A stretch of DNA of 64,000 bases from Paenibacillus sp. HW567 (GCF_000374185.1 NZ_KB910518.1:4760530-4824529), one strand, 5' to 3'. Counted from the first letter of the stretch, positions 51,770 to 60,099 are shown. Numbers and translations: made by a program. Notes: a model not told the origin generated them from the sequence alone.

Positions 51770-52237
51770 ATGATTAAGATGAAAGAATTGAAATATGAGT
51801 TCTATGTTGGCGGTACCCCGGCGCAGGTGTGGCAGAGCCTGATTGCTCCGGAGCAAGTTAAGCAAATCTATTACGGCTGCGTGATCCGTTCCAGCTTCAA
51901 GCGGGGAGAACTGCTGGAATATGTCGGTCCGGGGGCAGAGGGCGATGGAACCGTCCATGTCTACGGCACACTTCTGGAGTATATTCCTGAGCAAGTCTTG
52001 AGCTTCATACACAAGGTCGGCCCTTCCTACCTTAAGGGGGGAGAACCTTATGAATCCCGCATCACCTGGCGGCTCAAGCCCGCTGGCGGCTGCACCAAGC
52101 TGACGCTGACCCACGACGGCTGGCATCCGGACGACCCCTTCTATGCGGCCAGCGACAGTGCCTGGTGGCAGATCCTAAGCAACATCAAAACGCTGGTCGA
52201 GACCGGCCGCACCCTTGAATTTAGCAGCGGGGAGTAG
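51770..52237 (+). CDS. SRPBCC (AHSA1-like) domain protein
   Basis: The 155-residue protein is of the START/SRPBCC lipid-or-ligand-binding fold, with LKYEFYVGGTPAQVWQSLIAPE at the start (in parts), GELLEYVGPGAEGDG, ESRITWRLKPAGGCTKLTLTHDGW and SDSAWWQILSNIKTLVE at the end. AHSA1-like members have no enzymatic role assigned; in Firmicutes they often follow WYL or ArsR-type regulators. The ATG follows GGGAGG. It precedes a strong hairpin and the 51-bp array B. Confidence 0.85.
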   Translation: MIKMKELKYEFYVGGTPAQVWQSLIAPEQVKQIYYGCVIRSSFKRGELLEYVGPGAEGDGTVHVYGTLLEYIPEQVLSFIHKVGPSYLKGGEPYESRITWRLKPAGGCTKLTLTHDGWHPDDPFYAASDSAWWQILSNIKTLVETGRTLEFSSGE

Positions 52238-52424
52238 GTAGGCCCCTGGTAGAGCAGGGACGTGGATAGGCCATGCAGCTTGAGCTAGCTGGCGAAGTGG
52301 AGCTTTGAGGGAGCAGGGCTGGAGCGCTGAAAAAGCGGAGCTGGCTCTGGAAAGAAAAACAGGTACTCTGAGGGAAAAGTACCGGTCTTGAGAGATGTAC
52401 GCGGAGCACGGCCGCGTGTACACA

Positions 52425-52460
52425 GGCACAACCAACGACGGTTTTTTCGTTGGTTGTGCC
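52425..52460 (+). terminator. strong hairpin after the SRPBCC gene
   Basis: A 14-bp perfect stem (GGCACAACCAACGA with its complement) encloses CGGTTTTT. The T-run is in the loop, not after the stem, so it is an atypical terminator or an RNA-stabilising hairpin. Confidence 0.55.
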
Positions 52461-52501
52461 ATTTCCGGCTGCGCGGGCTGCGGTTCCCGCTGGCAGCACT
52501 C

Positions 52502-53087
52502 CAACAACGGCACTTTTGCCGTTGTTACACCCCGTTCCTGCCAGCAGCACTCCAACAACGGCACTTTTGCCGTTGTTCCACCCCGTTCCTGCCACTGGCA
52601 CTCCAACAGCGGCAGTTCTGCCGTTGTTCCCCCCCGTTCCTGCCAGCGGCACTCCAACAGCGGCGCTTTTGCCGTTGTTCCACCCCGTTCCTGCCACTGG
52701 CACTCCAACAACGGCAGTTCTGCCGTTGTTCCACCCCGTTCCTGCCACTGGCACTCCAACAACGGCAATTATGCCGTTGTTCCACTCCGTTCCTGCCAGC
52801 GACACTCCAACAACGGCGCTTTTGCCGTTGTTCCACCCCGTTCCTGCCACCGACACTCCAACAACGGCAGTTCTGCCGTTGTTCCACCCCGTTCCTGCCA
52901 CTGGCACTCCAACAACGGCAGTTCTGCCGTTGTTCCACCCCGTTCCTGCCAGCGACACTCCAACAACGGCGCTTTTGCCGTTGTTACACCCCGTTCCTGC
53001 CAGCGACACTCCAACAACGGCGCTTTTGCCGTTGTTCCACCCCGTTCCTGCCAGCGGCACTCCAACAGCGGCAGTTCTGCCGTTGTT
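52502..53087. repeat. 51-bp palindrome array B, twelve units
   Basis: Units begin at 52502 and every 51 bp to 53063, with no indel in 586 bases. Each has CAACAACGGC (or CAACAGCGGC), a short variable loop and GCCGTTGTT, then a 26-base spacer with CCACCCCGTTCCTGCC and [AC]CCACTGGCACTC-like variation. Most differences are in the loop and in three spacer bases. It lies between the SRPBCC gene and feoA, both plus strand. Confidence 0.97.
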
Positions 53088-53299
53088 CCTCGGCTCCGCC
53101 CCCTTTTTCCATCATATTACTCCAGTACCTTCAGCTACTCCTCCACCCCTTATCCTCTCTTTACTCCAACTCCACAAGTCCCATAATCCACCTTGTTTTG
53201 TAACTCCCACAATCCCCCTCCTCACAGCCTCCAGCAACGCCCATACCTCCACTTCATCCAGATCTCCGCAAAATATTTTTCCCTAAGGAAACTTTTTTG

Positions 53300-53328
53300 T
53301 TGCTAGGACAAAATTATTCACGTATACT
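53300..53328 (+). promoter_or_regulatory. sigma-A type promoter of feoA
   Basis: TTGCTA and TATACT are separated by 17 bases. The -10 ends 75 bases before the ATG at 53404. No clear Fur box is visible nearby. Confidence 0.65.
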
Positions 53329-53403
53329 ACTATTGTGGAAGAGTACAAGAATCTATCCCTAATGCATAATTATACTAACCCATATACGAAAGAAGGAGAT
53401 GTT

Positions 53404-53658
53404 ATGACTGGAGCTTCTATTCCGTTGTCTGAAGCGCTGAACGGCAACAAGCTGGTGATCACAGGCATCGACGTGCAGGGGGTGCTGCGGAGAAGACTGC
53501 TCGATCTCGGATTTGTGGTCGGCAATGCCGTTGAGGTTCTGCGGCGCAGCCCGCTCGGAGACCCTACGGCTTTTCGGGTAAGCAATACGACTATTGCCCT
53601 GCGCCGGGAAGAAAGTTCGCTGATCTACGGAGAAATCATTGGAGGTGGAGAAGGATGA
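53404..53658 (+). CDS. feoA: FeoA, ferrous iron transport accessory protein
   Basis: The start is the ATG at 53404 (MTGASIPLSEAL), after AGAAGGAG. The 84-residue SH3-like protein has GVLRRRLLDLGFVVGNAVEVLRRSPLGDP (in parts: LLDLGFVVG, SPLGDP) and FRVSNTTIALRREE, the standard FeoA pattern. It is a cytoplasmic partner of FeoB in Fe2+ uptake. The gene overlaps the FeoB GTPase gene by four bases (ATGA). Confidence 0.92.
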   Translation: MTGASIPLSEALNGNKLVITGIDVQGVLRRRLLDLGFVVGNAVEVLRRSPLGDPTAFRVSNTTIALRREESSLIYGEIIGGGEG

Positions 53659-54386
53659 GTCAATTTACTGTCGCGTTTGCAGGCAACCCCAATACCGGAA
53701 AAAGCACGCTCTTCAACCTGCTGACCGGCCTGCGCCAGCACACGGGCAACTGGGCGGGCAAAACCGTCATCACGGCCGAAGGCGGGTTCACACACAAGGA
53801 CCACACCTACCGGGCGGTTGACCTTCCCGGCACTTATTCACTGTACTCCAATTCTGCCGATGAGGAGGCCGCGCGGGATTATATTATTTTCGAGCAGCCG
53901 GATGTGACGCTAGTGGTACTGGACGCAACTTCGCTGGAGCGCAATCTCAATCTTGCATTACAGGTGCTGGAGATTACCGGGCGGACCGTCATCTGCATCA
54001 ACCTGATTGATGAGGCCCGGAGGCTGGGCATCACCATCAATCTCAAGGCCATCGCGAAGCGGCTGGGTGTGCCCGTTGTGGCGATTTCGGCCCGGAACAA
54101 AATCGGCATCGAAGCGCTGCTGGACCAGATTGAGCGTGTTGCCACCGGAGCATTCACAGCACCGCCGCTGCGCATCGCCTACAGCGATGAGATCGAACAG
54201 AGCATAACCGAGCTTGCTCCTGTCGTGGAGCAGACGTTTGGTTCCAAATATCCGGCGCGCTGGATTGCCCTGCGGCTACTGGACGGTGACGACAGCCTGC
54301 TCGCCTCACTCAAGGCCAATATGAACCGCAAACCTATTCCCGGAGCAAAGGAGGTTGTAAATCATGGAGTCACCGCATGCCATTAA
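53655..54386 (+). CDS. feoB: FeoB N-terminal part: GTPase domain as a separate protein
   Basis: The 243-residue protein holds the G domain: G1 AGNPNTGKST (about 9-18), G3 DLPGTYSL, G4 as NLIDEA (usually NMxD), G5 SARN, and a helical GDI-like part near the end (ELAPVVEQTFGSKYPARWIALRLL split over two helices). It then stops (NHGVTACH), whereas FeoB normally continues into the membrane channel. The channel is encoded by the next gene in another frame, overlapping by 23 bases with its own RBS AAAGGAGG. So FeoB is split, not frameshifted by error, in this organism. Confidence 0.88.
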   Translation: MSQFTVAFAGNPNTGKSTLFNLLTGLRQHTGNWAGKTVITAEGGFTHKDHTYRAVDLPGTYSLYSNSADEEAARDYIIFEQPDVTLVVLDATSLERNLNLALQVLEITGRTVICINLIDEARRLGITINLKAIAKRLGVPVVAISARNKIGIEALLDQIERVATGAFTAPPLRIAYSDEIEQSITELAPVVEQTFGSKYPARWIALRLLDGDDSLLASLKANMNRKPIPGAKEVVNHGVTACH

Positions 54387-55773
54387 AGGAACGGACGCTA
54401 TGGATTCCCTGCTGTCGGCAGCGAAGAGGCTGGCGGACAAGGGCGCGATCCGCGATGAGATCGTCAGCGGCATTTATGGGGTGTCGGCGGGCATTTGCCG
54501 TGATGCCGTTGCCTATCAGGACCAAAAGAAGCTCACCAGCACTTATAAGCTGGACAATATCGTTACCTCCAAAATCTGGGGTTTCCCCATTATGCTTGCC
54601 GGACTCGGTCTGGTATTCTGGATTACGATTGCCGGAGCGAACTACCCTTCGGGCTGGCTGGCTTCCCTTTTCGGCTGGATCGGGGGTTATCTGACCGCCG
54701 GGTTTGAAGCGCTGAACGCTCCCTCCTGGCTGCATGGCGTGCTCGTGCTGGGACTGTACCGTGGAACCTCCTGGGTTATCAGCGTCATGCTGCCGCCCAT
54801 GATGATTTTCTTCCCGGTGTTCGCGCTGCTGGAGAATTTCGGCTATCTGCCGCGCGTGGCTTTTAACATGGACCGGCTGTTCAAAAAATCGGGCGGCCAC
54901 GGCAAGCAAGCCTTAACGATGTCGATGGGCTTTGGCTGCAATGCTGCCGCCATTCTCTCCACCCGCATTATCGAATCGCCCCGGGAACGGATGCTGGCCA
55001 TTCTGACGAATAACTTTGTTCCCTGCAACGGGCGCTGGCCGACGCTGATTCTGCTCTCCTCCCTATTCATGGTAGGAGGTGCTGCCGCAGGTGCACTACG
55101 TACTTTGTCTACGGCCCTTGTACTGATGGGAATCGTGCTAATCGGCATAATTGTTACCTTGACCGTCTCCTGGGTCATGTCAAAGACCGCGCTGCGGGGA
55201 GTGCCTACCCATTATACTCTGGAGCTTCCGCCATACCGCCGCCCGCAAATCTGGAAGACCATACTTATCTCCTCCAAGGAAAAATCCCTGAACGTGCTGA
55301 CCCGGGCCATCGTTGTTGCCGCTCCTGCGGGAATCATCACCTGGATTCTCGGCAACGTATTCATTGGCGGGGACAGCGTACTTAATCATATGGCGGCTTT
55401 CTTTGATCCTTTTGCCGGGCTGCTCGGGCTGGACGGCTTCATTATTATGGCCTTTATCCTGGGGCTGCCGGCCAATGAAATTGTGCTGCCGATTCTGCTC
55501 ATGGGGTACATGTCCTCCGGTGCAATGGTTGATGTCGATGGTCTCGGCAGCATCAAAGACATCTTCGTAAGTCACGGCTGGACCTGGCTGACCGCGCTTA
55601 ATATGATGCTCTTCTCCCTGCTTCACTATCCTTGCGGCACCACGCTTATAAATATCTACAAGGAGACCCGCAGCATGAAATGGGCGGTGCTCTCCGCCGT
55701 CATTCCGCTTGCCATTGCCATTTCCGTAACCTTTGCCGTTGCACAGGCAGCCCGCTTGTTCGGCTGGGTGTAA
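54364..55773 (+). CDS. feoB: FeoB C-terminal part: membrane channel as a separate protein
   Basis: The 469-residue protein starts at the ATG at 54364, nine bases after AAAGGAGG. A short cytoplasmic start (1-70, with RDEIVSGIYGVSAG) is followed by the FeoB membrane region: LPPMMIFFPVFALLENFGYLPR, MSMGFGCNAAAILSTRII and FVPCNGRWPTLI (split over two Gate motifs), then LTALNMMLFSLLHYPCGTT. This is the usual FeoB C-terminal fold with its Cys residues. The GTPase is supplied by the upstream gene. A strong terminator follows. Confidence 0.9.
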   Translation: MESPHAIKGTDAMDSLLSAAKRLADKGAIRDEIVSGIYGVSAGICRDAVAYQDQKKLTSTYKLDNIVTSKIWGFPIMLAGLGLVFWITIAGANYPSGWLASLFGWIGGYLTAGFEALNAPSWLHGVLVLGLYRGTSWVISVMLPPMMIFFPVFALLENFGYLPRVAFNMDRLFKKSGGHGKQALTMSMGFGCNAAAILSTRIIESPRERMLAILTNNFVPCNGRWPTLILLSSLFMVGGAAAGALRTLSTALVLMGIVLIGIIVTLTVSWVMSKTALRGVPTHYTLELPPYRRPQIWKTILISSKEKSLNVLTRAIVVAAPAGIITWILGNVFIGGDSVLNHMAAFFDPFAGLLGLDGFIIMAFILGLPANEIVLPILLMGYMSSGAMVDVDGLGSIKDIFVSHGWTWLTALNMMLFSLLHYPCGTTLINIYKETRSMKWAVLSAVIPLAIAISVTFAVAQAARLFGWV

Positions 55774-55785
55774 CGCACACGAAAA

Positions 55786-55820
55786 AACGCCTTCGCAGCT
55801 TGAACTGTGAAGGCGTTTTT
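55786..55820 (+). terminator. terminator of the feo operon
   Basis: AACGCCTTCGCAG pairs with CTGTGAAGGCGTT around a 6-base loop, followed by TTTC. It is 13 bases past the stop. Confidence 0.88.
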
Positions 55821-56040
55821 CATGTGCCCGATCCTAGCAATTCCTCAAGCTTACCTCCCCTGCAATCTGTTCGCGATTGCTTGGCAGACTGTCAATTATG
55901 GTCAGGTGCCGGATAAACTGGACTTTAGAATTAACAAATTTGGCTTAGGCCGCTACCGCCCCGTAAGTATCCAGACTTCCCCTCCGCCACTCCTGCCTTC
56001 TGGCAGTTCTTTTGTCCAGCTTCTATGGAGTATGTATTGA

Positions 56041-56071
56041 AAAAGAAAAGCCGGCCGGAATTCCGGCCAGC
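56041..56071 (-). terminator. terminator of the alkaline phosphatase gene
   Basis: On the minus strand GCTGGCCGGAA pairs with TTCCGGCCGGC, followed by TTTTCTTTT. Confidence 0.85.
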
Positions 56072-56111
56072 CCATAGGCAAGAGAGGTCATTTCTCCTCT
56101 CAATTGCCCTA

Positions 56112-57380
56112 TTATTTTTTCACTTTGAAGCCATAAGCCTGCATGAGCTTGTCGAACACGGCAGTGTTCTCAAACACTCCAGTGAAGAGCTGGGCGTTTT
56201 TGCCCATAGCGGTAACCGGAATATCAACTGCAGTATGGCCGGAGGTTGTCCAATCCACAACAAAGTTAGCTTTGGAATTGGCAATTGCAAAAGGACCGTC
56301 CTCTTTGGAGATGCCATCTCCCGATTCATCCTCAGCGTCTACCGGTTCAATGGAAAGTCCGCCGGTTTCATGATCGGCAAGCACCAGGACCAGGGTGTCG
56401 GGGTTCTTTTTGGCGAAAGTTTTGGCGACCTGAACCGCTTTATCCAGCTCCTGGCCGGATTTGATCGTCATTTTGGCATTGTTTTTGTGGGCAAATTCAT
56501 CTGTGCCTTCTTCCTCTACCATCAGGAAAAAACCCTTTTTGTTCGTTGACAGCGTGTCAATCGCCTTCTGGGTCATCTCTGCGAGAGAAACTACCGGGCT
56601 ATAGATATCCCCTTTGCCTTCTTCATTCTGCTGGAACATTTCCTCGTTGGCGAACAGTCCGAGCAGCTTGCCGCTCTTGGCCTGCTTCAGACCGTCCTTG
56701 GTCGATACGTAGTTGTATCCAAGCGATTTTGCTTTTTCAACCAGATTGCCCTGTGTTCCCTTGCTCTTCTCCGAAGGATCTTCAGCCGGTGCGTCCGGGA
56801 ACTTGCCTGCTTCTCCTGCCGGATACCAGAAATCCTCGCCGCCGCCAAGCAGTACATCCACTTTGCTCTTTGTCAAAAGCTGCAGCGCGATGTCGCTTTG
56901 CTTCGAGCGGTCTTCCACGTGTGCGCCAAATGCGGCACCTGTAGCATCCGTAATCTGGCTGGTTGTTACCACGCCTGTGGATTTACCGGCATTTTTAGCG
57001 TATTCCGCAATGGTGGCAACCGATTTTTTGTCGGGATCCATGCCGATTGCGCCGTTATATGTTTTCACCCCACTGGCATATGCCGTGGCTGATGCAGCCG
57101 AATCTGTAACAGGTACTGTAGAGCTCGTATGAATCAAACCCACGTAAGGCATATCGTCCATAGCCAATTTGCCTTTTTCGCCTACCGTTGCCAGCCGAAT
57201 CGCATTGCGTGCTGCCGTCCCCATGCCATCCCCGACAAAGAGAACAACATTCTTCGTCTGTGAGGTCGCTGCTTCTGCCTGTTTTGCAGGCTGTGTACTC
57301 ACTACACCCGTAGCCAAAAGCGCACCTGCCGCAGTTACGGTCAACGCAGTCTTGAATCTATTCTTTTTCTGAGAACTCAT
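56112..57380 (-). CDS. secreted alkaline phosphatase
   Basis: A signal peptide (1-37, ending KQAEA) is followed by a PhoA-type enzyme. It has VVLFVGDGMG (metal Asp51), the nucleophile Ser94 in VTDSAASATAYASG, metal and His ligands in VVTTSQITDATGAAFGAHV, and DHETGGLSIE near residue 335. It releases phosphate from organic phosphomonoesters outside the cell. At 422 residues it matches the Bacillus PhoA/PhoB type. The ATG follows GGAGG. It is monocistronic with its own terminator. Confidence 0.93.
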   Translation of the reverse strand: MSSQKKNRFKTALTVTAAGALLATGVVSTQPAKQAEAATSQTKNVVLFVGDGMGTAARNAIRLATVGEKGKLAMDDMPYVGLIHTSSTVPVTDSAASATAYASGVKTYNGAIGMDPDKKSVATIAEYAKNAGKSTGVVTTSQITDATGAAFGAHVEDRSKQSDIALQLLTKSKVDVLLGGGEDFWYPAGEAGKFPDAPAEDPSEKSKGTQGNLVEKAKSLGYNYVSTKDGLKQAKSGKLLGLFANEEMFQQNEEGKGDIYSPVVSLAEMTQKAIDTLSTNKKGFFLMVEEEGTDEFAHKNNAKMTIKSGQELDKAVQVAKTFAKKNPDTLVLVLADHETGGLSIEPVDAEDESGDGISKEDGPFAIANSKANFVVDWTTSGHTAVDIPVTAMGKNAQLFTGVFENTAVFDKLMQAYGFKVKK

Positions 57381-57624
57381 ATATACCCTCCTTAAGTTTG
57401 TTTTACTACCTCATACTAGAGTAAAAATATTAGGGGGATATTTTCTGGAAATCTATCTAATGTTAAACAGAGTATGATATATACAAAGTTTGTAAAATGG
57501 ATGAAAAATCTTACTTTTTCAGATGCGCACATTCGTCCCTTGGGACCTTTGGATTTAGGGGGCGCTGTACATTGGGGATGGGGAATCCAAGTGCTTGGGA
57601 GCGGGGGCGGGTTGGGGAGTGGAT

Positions 57625-57717
57625 GAGTTGGGGCGTGGATGAGCGGGGGCGTGGCGAGTTGGGGCGTGGCGAGTTGGGGCGTGGCGAGTTGGGGCGTGGC
57701 GAGTTGGGGCGCGGATA
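57625..57717 (+). repeat. 15-bp G-rich tandem repeat
   Basis: GAGTTGGGGCGTGGC repeats at 57625 (one base longer), 57641, 57656, 57671, 57686 and 57701, six units. Four-G runs spaced regularly give G-quadruplex potential on the plus strand. Confidence 0.9.
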
Positions 57718-57793
57718 GGCTAGGAGGACACCTAGTGAATTTCAATTGTGAAAAACTGACGGCTCCCCCCACTCTCCCTGCTCTCCCACTGCT

Positions 57794-58330
57794 TAATTGC
57801 ACTCCGTACACTTAAAATCAGCATTTGAAGACTAATATTACTTTTAATTGCAGTTCTGCAACTAATACGCCGAAATATCGCCATACGCCTGAGTTTAGGT
57901 GATTCTAGTTGCACAGAATACAATTAAAGTCCTGTTGGGCGCAGAATTGAGCAATATAGTTGTACAAAGTACACTTAAGCTTCTGAAAGAGCTTCTGATT
58001 CAGTCTGTATTGCTAATCTATCCGAAATAACGATGTCCGCACAGAGGACATTGTTATGGAAGCCGCGAATTTGGCGAAGCCAAATTGAGGGCCTTCTATG
58101 AAATTTCATCGTCTGAAGTGCCGCGAACGAGCGGCATGAATGTCTATTGTATTTGATACATTAGATTGAACATTACATGTTGTAAATATAGCTTCTGATG
58201 TATTTTGTACAATAGATTTTCGAGCAACCCTCGCAAATTGGCTGTATTCCGGAATTCTGCTGCACAGAGTGCAGTAGAATCGCTTTTAGCCCCTATTTTG
58301 CCTGATTCTGCTGCACAGAGTGCAGTAGAA
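57794..58330. repeat. phased palindromes, second family, eight copies
   Basis: Palindromes with TGYA-N5-TRCA cores (e.g. ATTCTGCTGCACAGAGTGCA) are centred at about 57804, 57854.5, 57916, 57967, 58154, 58205, 58267 and 58318. Spacings are 50.5, 61.5, 51, 187, 51, 62 and 51 bp. The large interval holds the hairpin element. Spacers are unrelated to each other. Confidence 0.8.
58014..58144. repeat. hairpin-rich element, copy 2
   Basis: Near-identical to 16833-16945: the ATAACGATGTCC/GGACATTGTTAT hairpin, the TATGAAATTTCAT stem and the TGCCGC/GCGGCA hairpin. Here 17 extra bases sit between two GAAGCC direct repeats, forming an extra AATTTGGC/GCCAAATT hairpin. Confidence 0.75.
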
Positions 58331-58363
58331 TTGGCTTCAAGCTTTTATTGGGGGGATGGTTAG

Positions 58364-58434
58364 GGACTTGGGCGCTTGGGGGCTCGGGTGCTTGGGGACT
58401 TAGGAGCTTGGGGGCTTGGGGGCTTAGGTGCTTT
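58364..58434 (+). repeat. G-rich ~10-bp tandem repeat
   Basis: GGGGGCTT/CTTGGG-type decamers repeat imperfectly seven or eight times just after the stop side of the MocR gene. Regular G-runs give G-quadruplex potential. Confidence 0.75.
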
Positions 58435-58484
58435 GCACCCTTTACGCTCCGTCCACGCCTGCGATGCACAACGCTGCCACCCTG

Positions 58485-59897
58485 TCAAAACTCCCGCGCG
58501 AGCGCCGCAAGACGGCGCACCCCTTCGCGCAGCACATTTTCGCTGGCGAAGGAGTAGCTGAGGCGCAGCCAGGACTTCATGTCCCCCAGCGGATCGAGAA
58601 TTTCTCCCGGGACAAAGGAAATGGACTCTTCCATACAGCGGGCAAGCAGCGCGGCGGCAGAAATATGCTCCGGCAGCTTCACCCACAGGTTCAGCCCGCC
58701 TTGCGGCGGCGTCCATTCCCAGCCCGTGGCAGCCAGCTCCTCCTCCATGATCTCCTTGTACACCTGGAGCGCGATCCGCAGCTTGCCGAGATGCTGCTGC
58801 AGGCGCGGCGTGGTGTAATAATGCAGGAAGATTTTCTGATTCAGAATCGGCGTGCCGTTGTCCGCCAGCGATTTGGCGGTAATCAGCCGCTCCATAAATG
58901 GATAACGGCAGCCCACTGCGCAGATTCGCAGGCCCGGGGCGACATATTTGCTGAAGCTGCCGATATAGATCACCCAGCCCTCCGTATCATAGGCAAAAAA
59001 AGGCGGTGGCGGCTCCTCCTCGAAATACATATCGCGGAACGGATCATCCTCCACCAGCAGGCAGCGGTAGCGTTCTGCCAATTCGACCAGTAGCTTGCGC
59101 TGCTGCGCCGGAACCGTGTAGCCGGTCGGATTGTGATGTGTCGGATTCATGTAGAACATCCGCGGCCGGTGACTGCGCATCAGTTCTTCGACCTGCTGCA
59201 GATTATAGCCCTGCGGGGTAATCTCCACCGGCACCAGCCGCGCCCCAAGGCGCCGAAAAATATCCATAGCCACGCTGTACGTCGGCCGCTCCACCAGCAC
59301 AGCATCCATCGGACCGAGCACAATGCCCGCGATCAGATTGATCGCCTGCTGCCCGCCCGAGGTAATCAGCAGTTCGCGCGGCGATAGCTGCAGCCGGTGC
59401 TGCTTCTGAAAATGACGGCTAAGCGTCTCCCGAAGCTCCTCATCCCCCTGCACGGAGGAATAGGTTCCCATCACCTTCGGGTAGAGGTCGAATACTTTTT
59501 TTACATACTCGGACAGGAATAAATTGGGCAGCAGCCCCGGATCAATCAGCGCCTGCGAGAACTGATAGCTTGCGGGCATGCGCTGAATATCGGACATCGG
59601 ATTCGCCAGCACGTATGAAGCTACATTCGCTCCCTCACCCGTCTTGTCCGCCGTTCCCCCGCCTTGGGCCACATAATAGCCGGATTTGTCTTTTACATAC
59701 ACCTTGCCATCCTCGGTCAGCTCCCGGTAAGCCTTGAATACCGTAAGCCTATGGACCTTCAGCTCCTCGGCCAGCAGCCGGATCGACGGCAGCTTATCAT
59801 GGGCCTTCCATTCCCCGCGCTCCATCCGGTTCTCCATGTGCTGGTACACCTGGCGGAACAAGGGGTTGCTCTGTTCTGCACCTGCCGCTTTTTTCAT
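58485..59897 (-). CDS. MocR-type regulator (GntR helix-turn-helix fused to aminotransferase)
   Basis: The N-terminal ~75 residues are a GntR winged helix (LPSIRLLAEELKVHRLTVFKAYRELT, in parts). The rest (about 110-465) is a class I aminotransferase fold with ITSGGQQAINLIAG, MYFEEEPPPPFFAYD and the PLP-lysine segment YIGSFSKYVAPGLR. MocR proteins bind PLP as a sensor and control a neighbouring gene. It is divergent from an EamA-family exporter with CTGTTCTGT direct repeats between, so it most likely regulates that exporter. The ATG at 59897 follows GGAGGG. Confidence 0.9.
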   Translation of the reverse strand: MKKAAGAEQSNPLFRQVYQHMENRMERGEWKAHDKLPSIRLLAEELKVHRLTVFKAYRELTEDGKVYVKDKSGYYVAQGGGTADKTGEGANVASYVLANPMSDIQRMPASYQFSQALIDPGLLPNLFLSEYVKKVFDLYPKVMGTYSSVQGDEELRETLSRHFQKQHRLQLSPRELLITSGGQQAINLIAGIVLGPMDAVLVERPTYSVAMDIFRRLGARLVPVEITPQGYNLQQVEELMRSHRPRMFYMNPTHHNPTGYTVPAQQRKLLVELAERYRCLLVEDDPFRDMYFEEEPPPPFFAYDTEGWVIYIGSFSKYVAPGLRICAVGCRYPFMERLITAKSLADNGTPILNQKIFLHYYTTPRLQQHLGKLRIALQVYKEIMEEELAATGWEWTPPQGGLNLWVKLPEHISAAALLARCMEESISFVPGEILDPLGDMKSWLRLSYSFASENVLREGVRRLAALAREF

Positions 59898-59999
59898 AAG
59901 TCTGCCGCTCCCTCCACCATGCTTGCGCTAACAGCTAGATCCAATTTCCGTCTCCATCAGCTTCTTCATGGACCTATTGTACACCATATCGCATCTCAA

Positions 60000-60027
60000 C
60001 TGTTCTGTTACCTATAATCTGTTCTGT
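60000..60027. promoter_or_regulatory. direct repeats in the MocR-EamA intergenic region
   Basis: CTGTTCTGT occurs at 60000 and 60019 (19 bp apart), flanking TATAAT at 60013-60018. No good -35 is present 17 bases upstream. Direct repeats over an activator-dependent promoter are the usual MocR binding arrangement. Confidence 0.65.
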
Positions 60028-60099
60028 CCACCACCCTATATGATGATTAACAAAATACTTCAACCGATTGCCACACACCATCACAAAGGGGAACTGAAC

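Larger units (their letters stand above)
52238..53403. other. 1.17-kb intergenic region: hairpin, array B and promoter of feoA
   Basis: After the SRPBCC stop, ~190 bases of GC-rich sequence have no gene. Then come a strong hairpin (52425-52460), array B (52502-53087), ~200 bases of C/T-rich sequence (53100-53280), and the feoA promoter at 53300-53328. The long ORFs in all frames across the array follow from its 51-bp (17-codon) period and are not genes. Confidence 0.7.
55774..56111. other. 338-bp convergent gap between feoB and alkaline phosphatase
   Basis: It contains the feo terminator and, at 56041-56071, the alkaline phosphatase terminator (minus). The ~220 bases between them show no gene or repeat. 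Confidence 0.5.
57381..58484. other. 1.1-kb intergenic region rich in repeats
   Basis: Between the 5' end of the alkaline phosphatase gene and the 3' end of the MocR gene (both minus) there is no credible gene. It holds a 15-bp G-rich tandem repeat (57625-57717), eight phased palindromes of the second family (57794-58330), the second copy of the hairpin element (58014-58144) and a G-rich 10-bp repeat (58364-58434). Confidence 0.7.

Noticed and set aside
52221..53286. Several long ORFs (about 260-280 codons) in most frames over array B, with 17-residue repeats
   Set aside because: They arise because the 51-bp repeat is 17 codons long and lacks stops in several frames. No RBS or sensible start exists, and frames on both strands are equally open.
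53300..53403. Fur box before feoA
   Set aside because: ATAATTATACTA near 53363-53376 is only loosely similar to the Fur motif, so I did not call it.
57416..57811. ORF of 131 codons over the 15-bp G-rich repeat
   Set aside because: 15 bp is five codons, so the repeat stays open in frame; the protein is low-complexity with no RBS.
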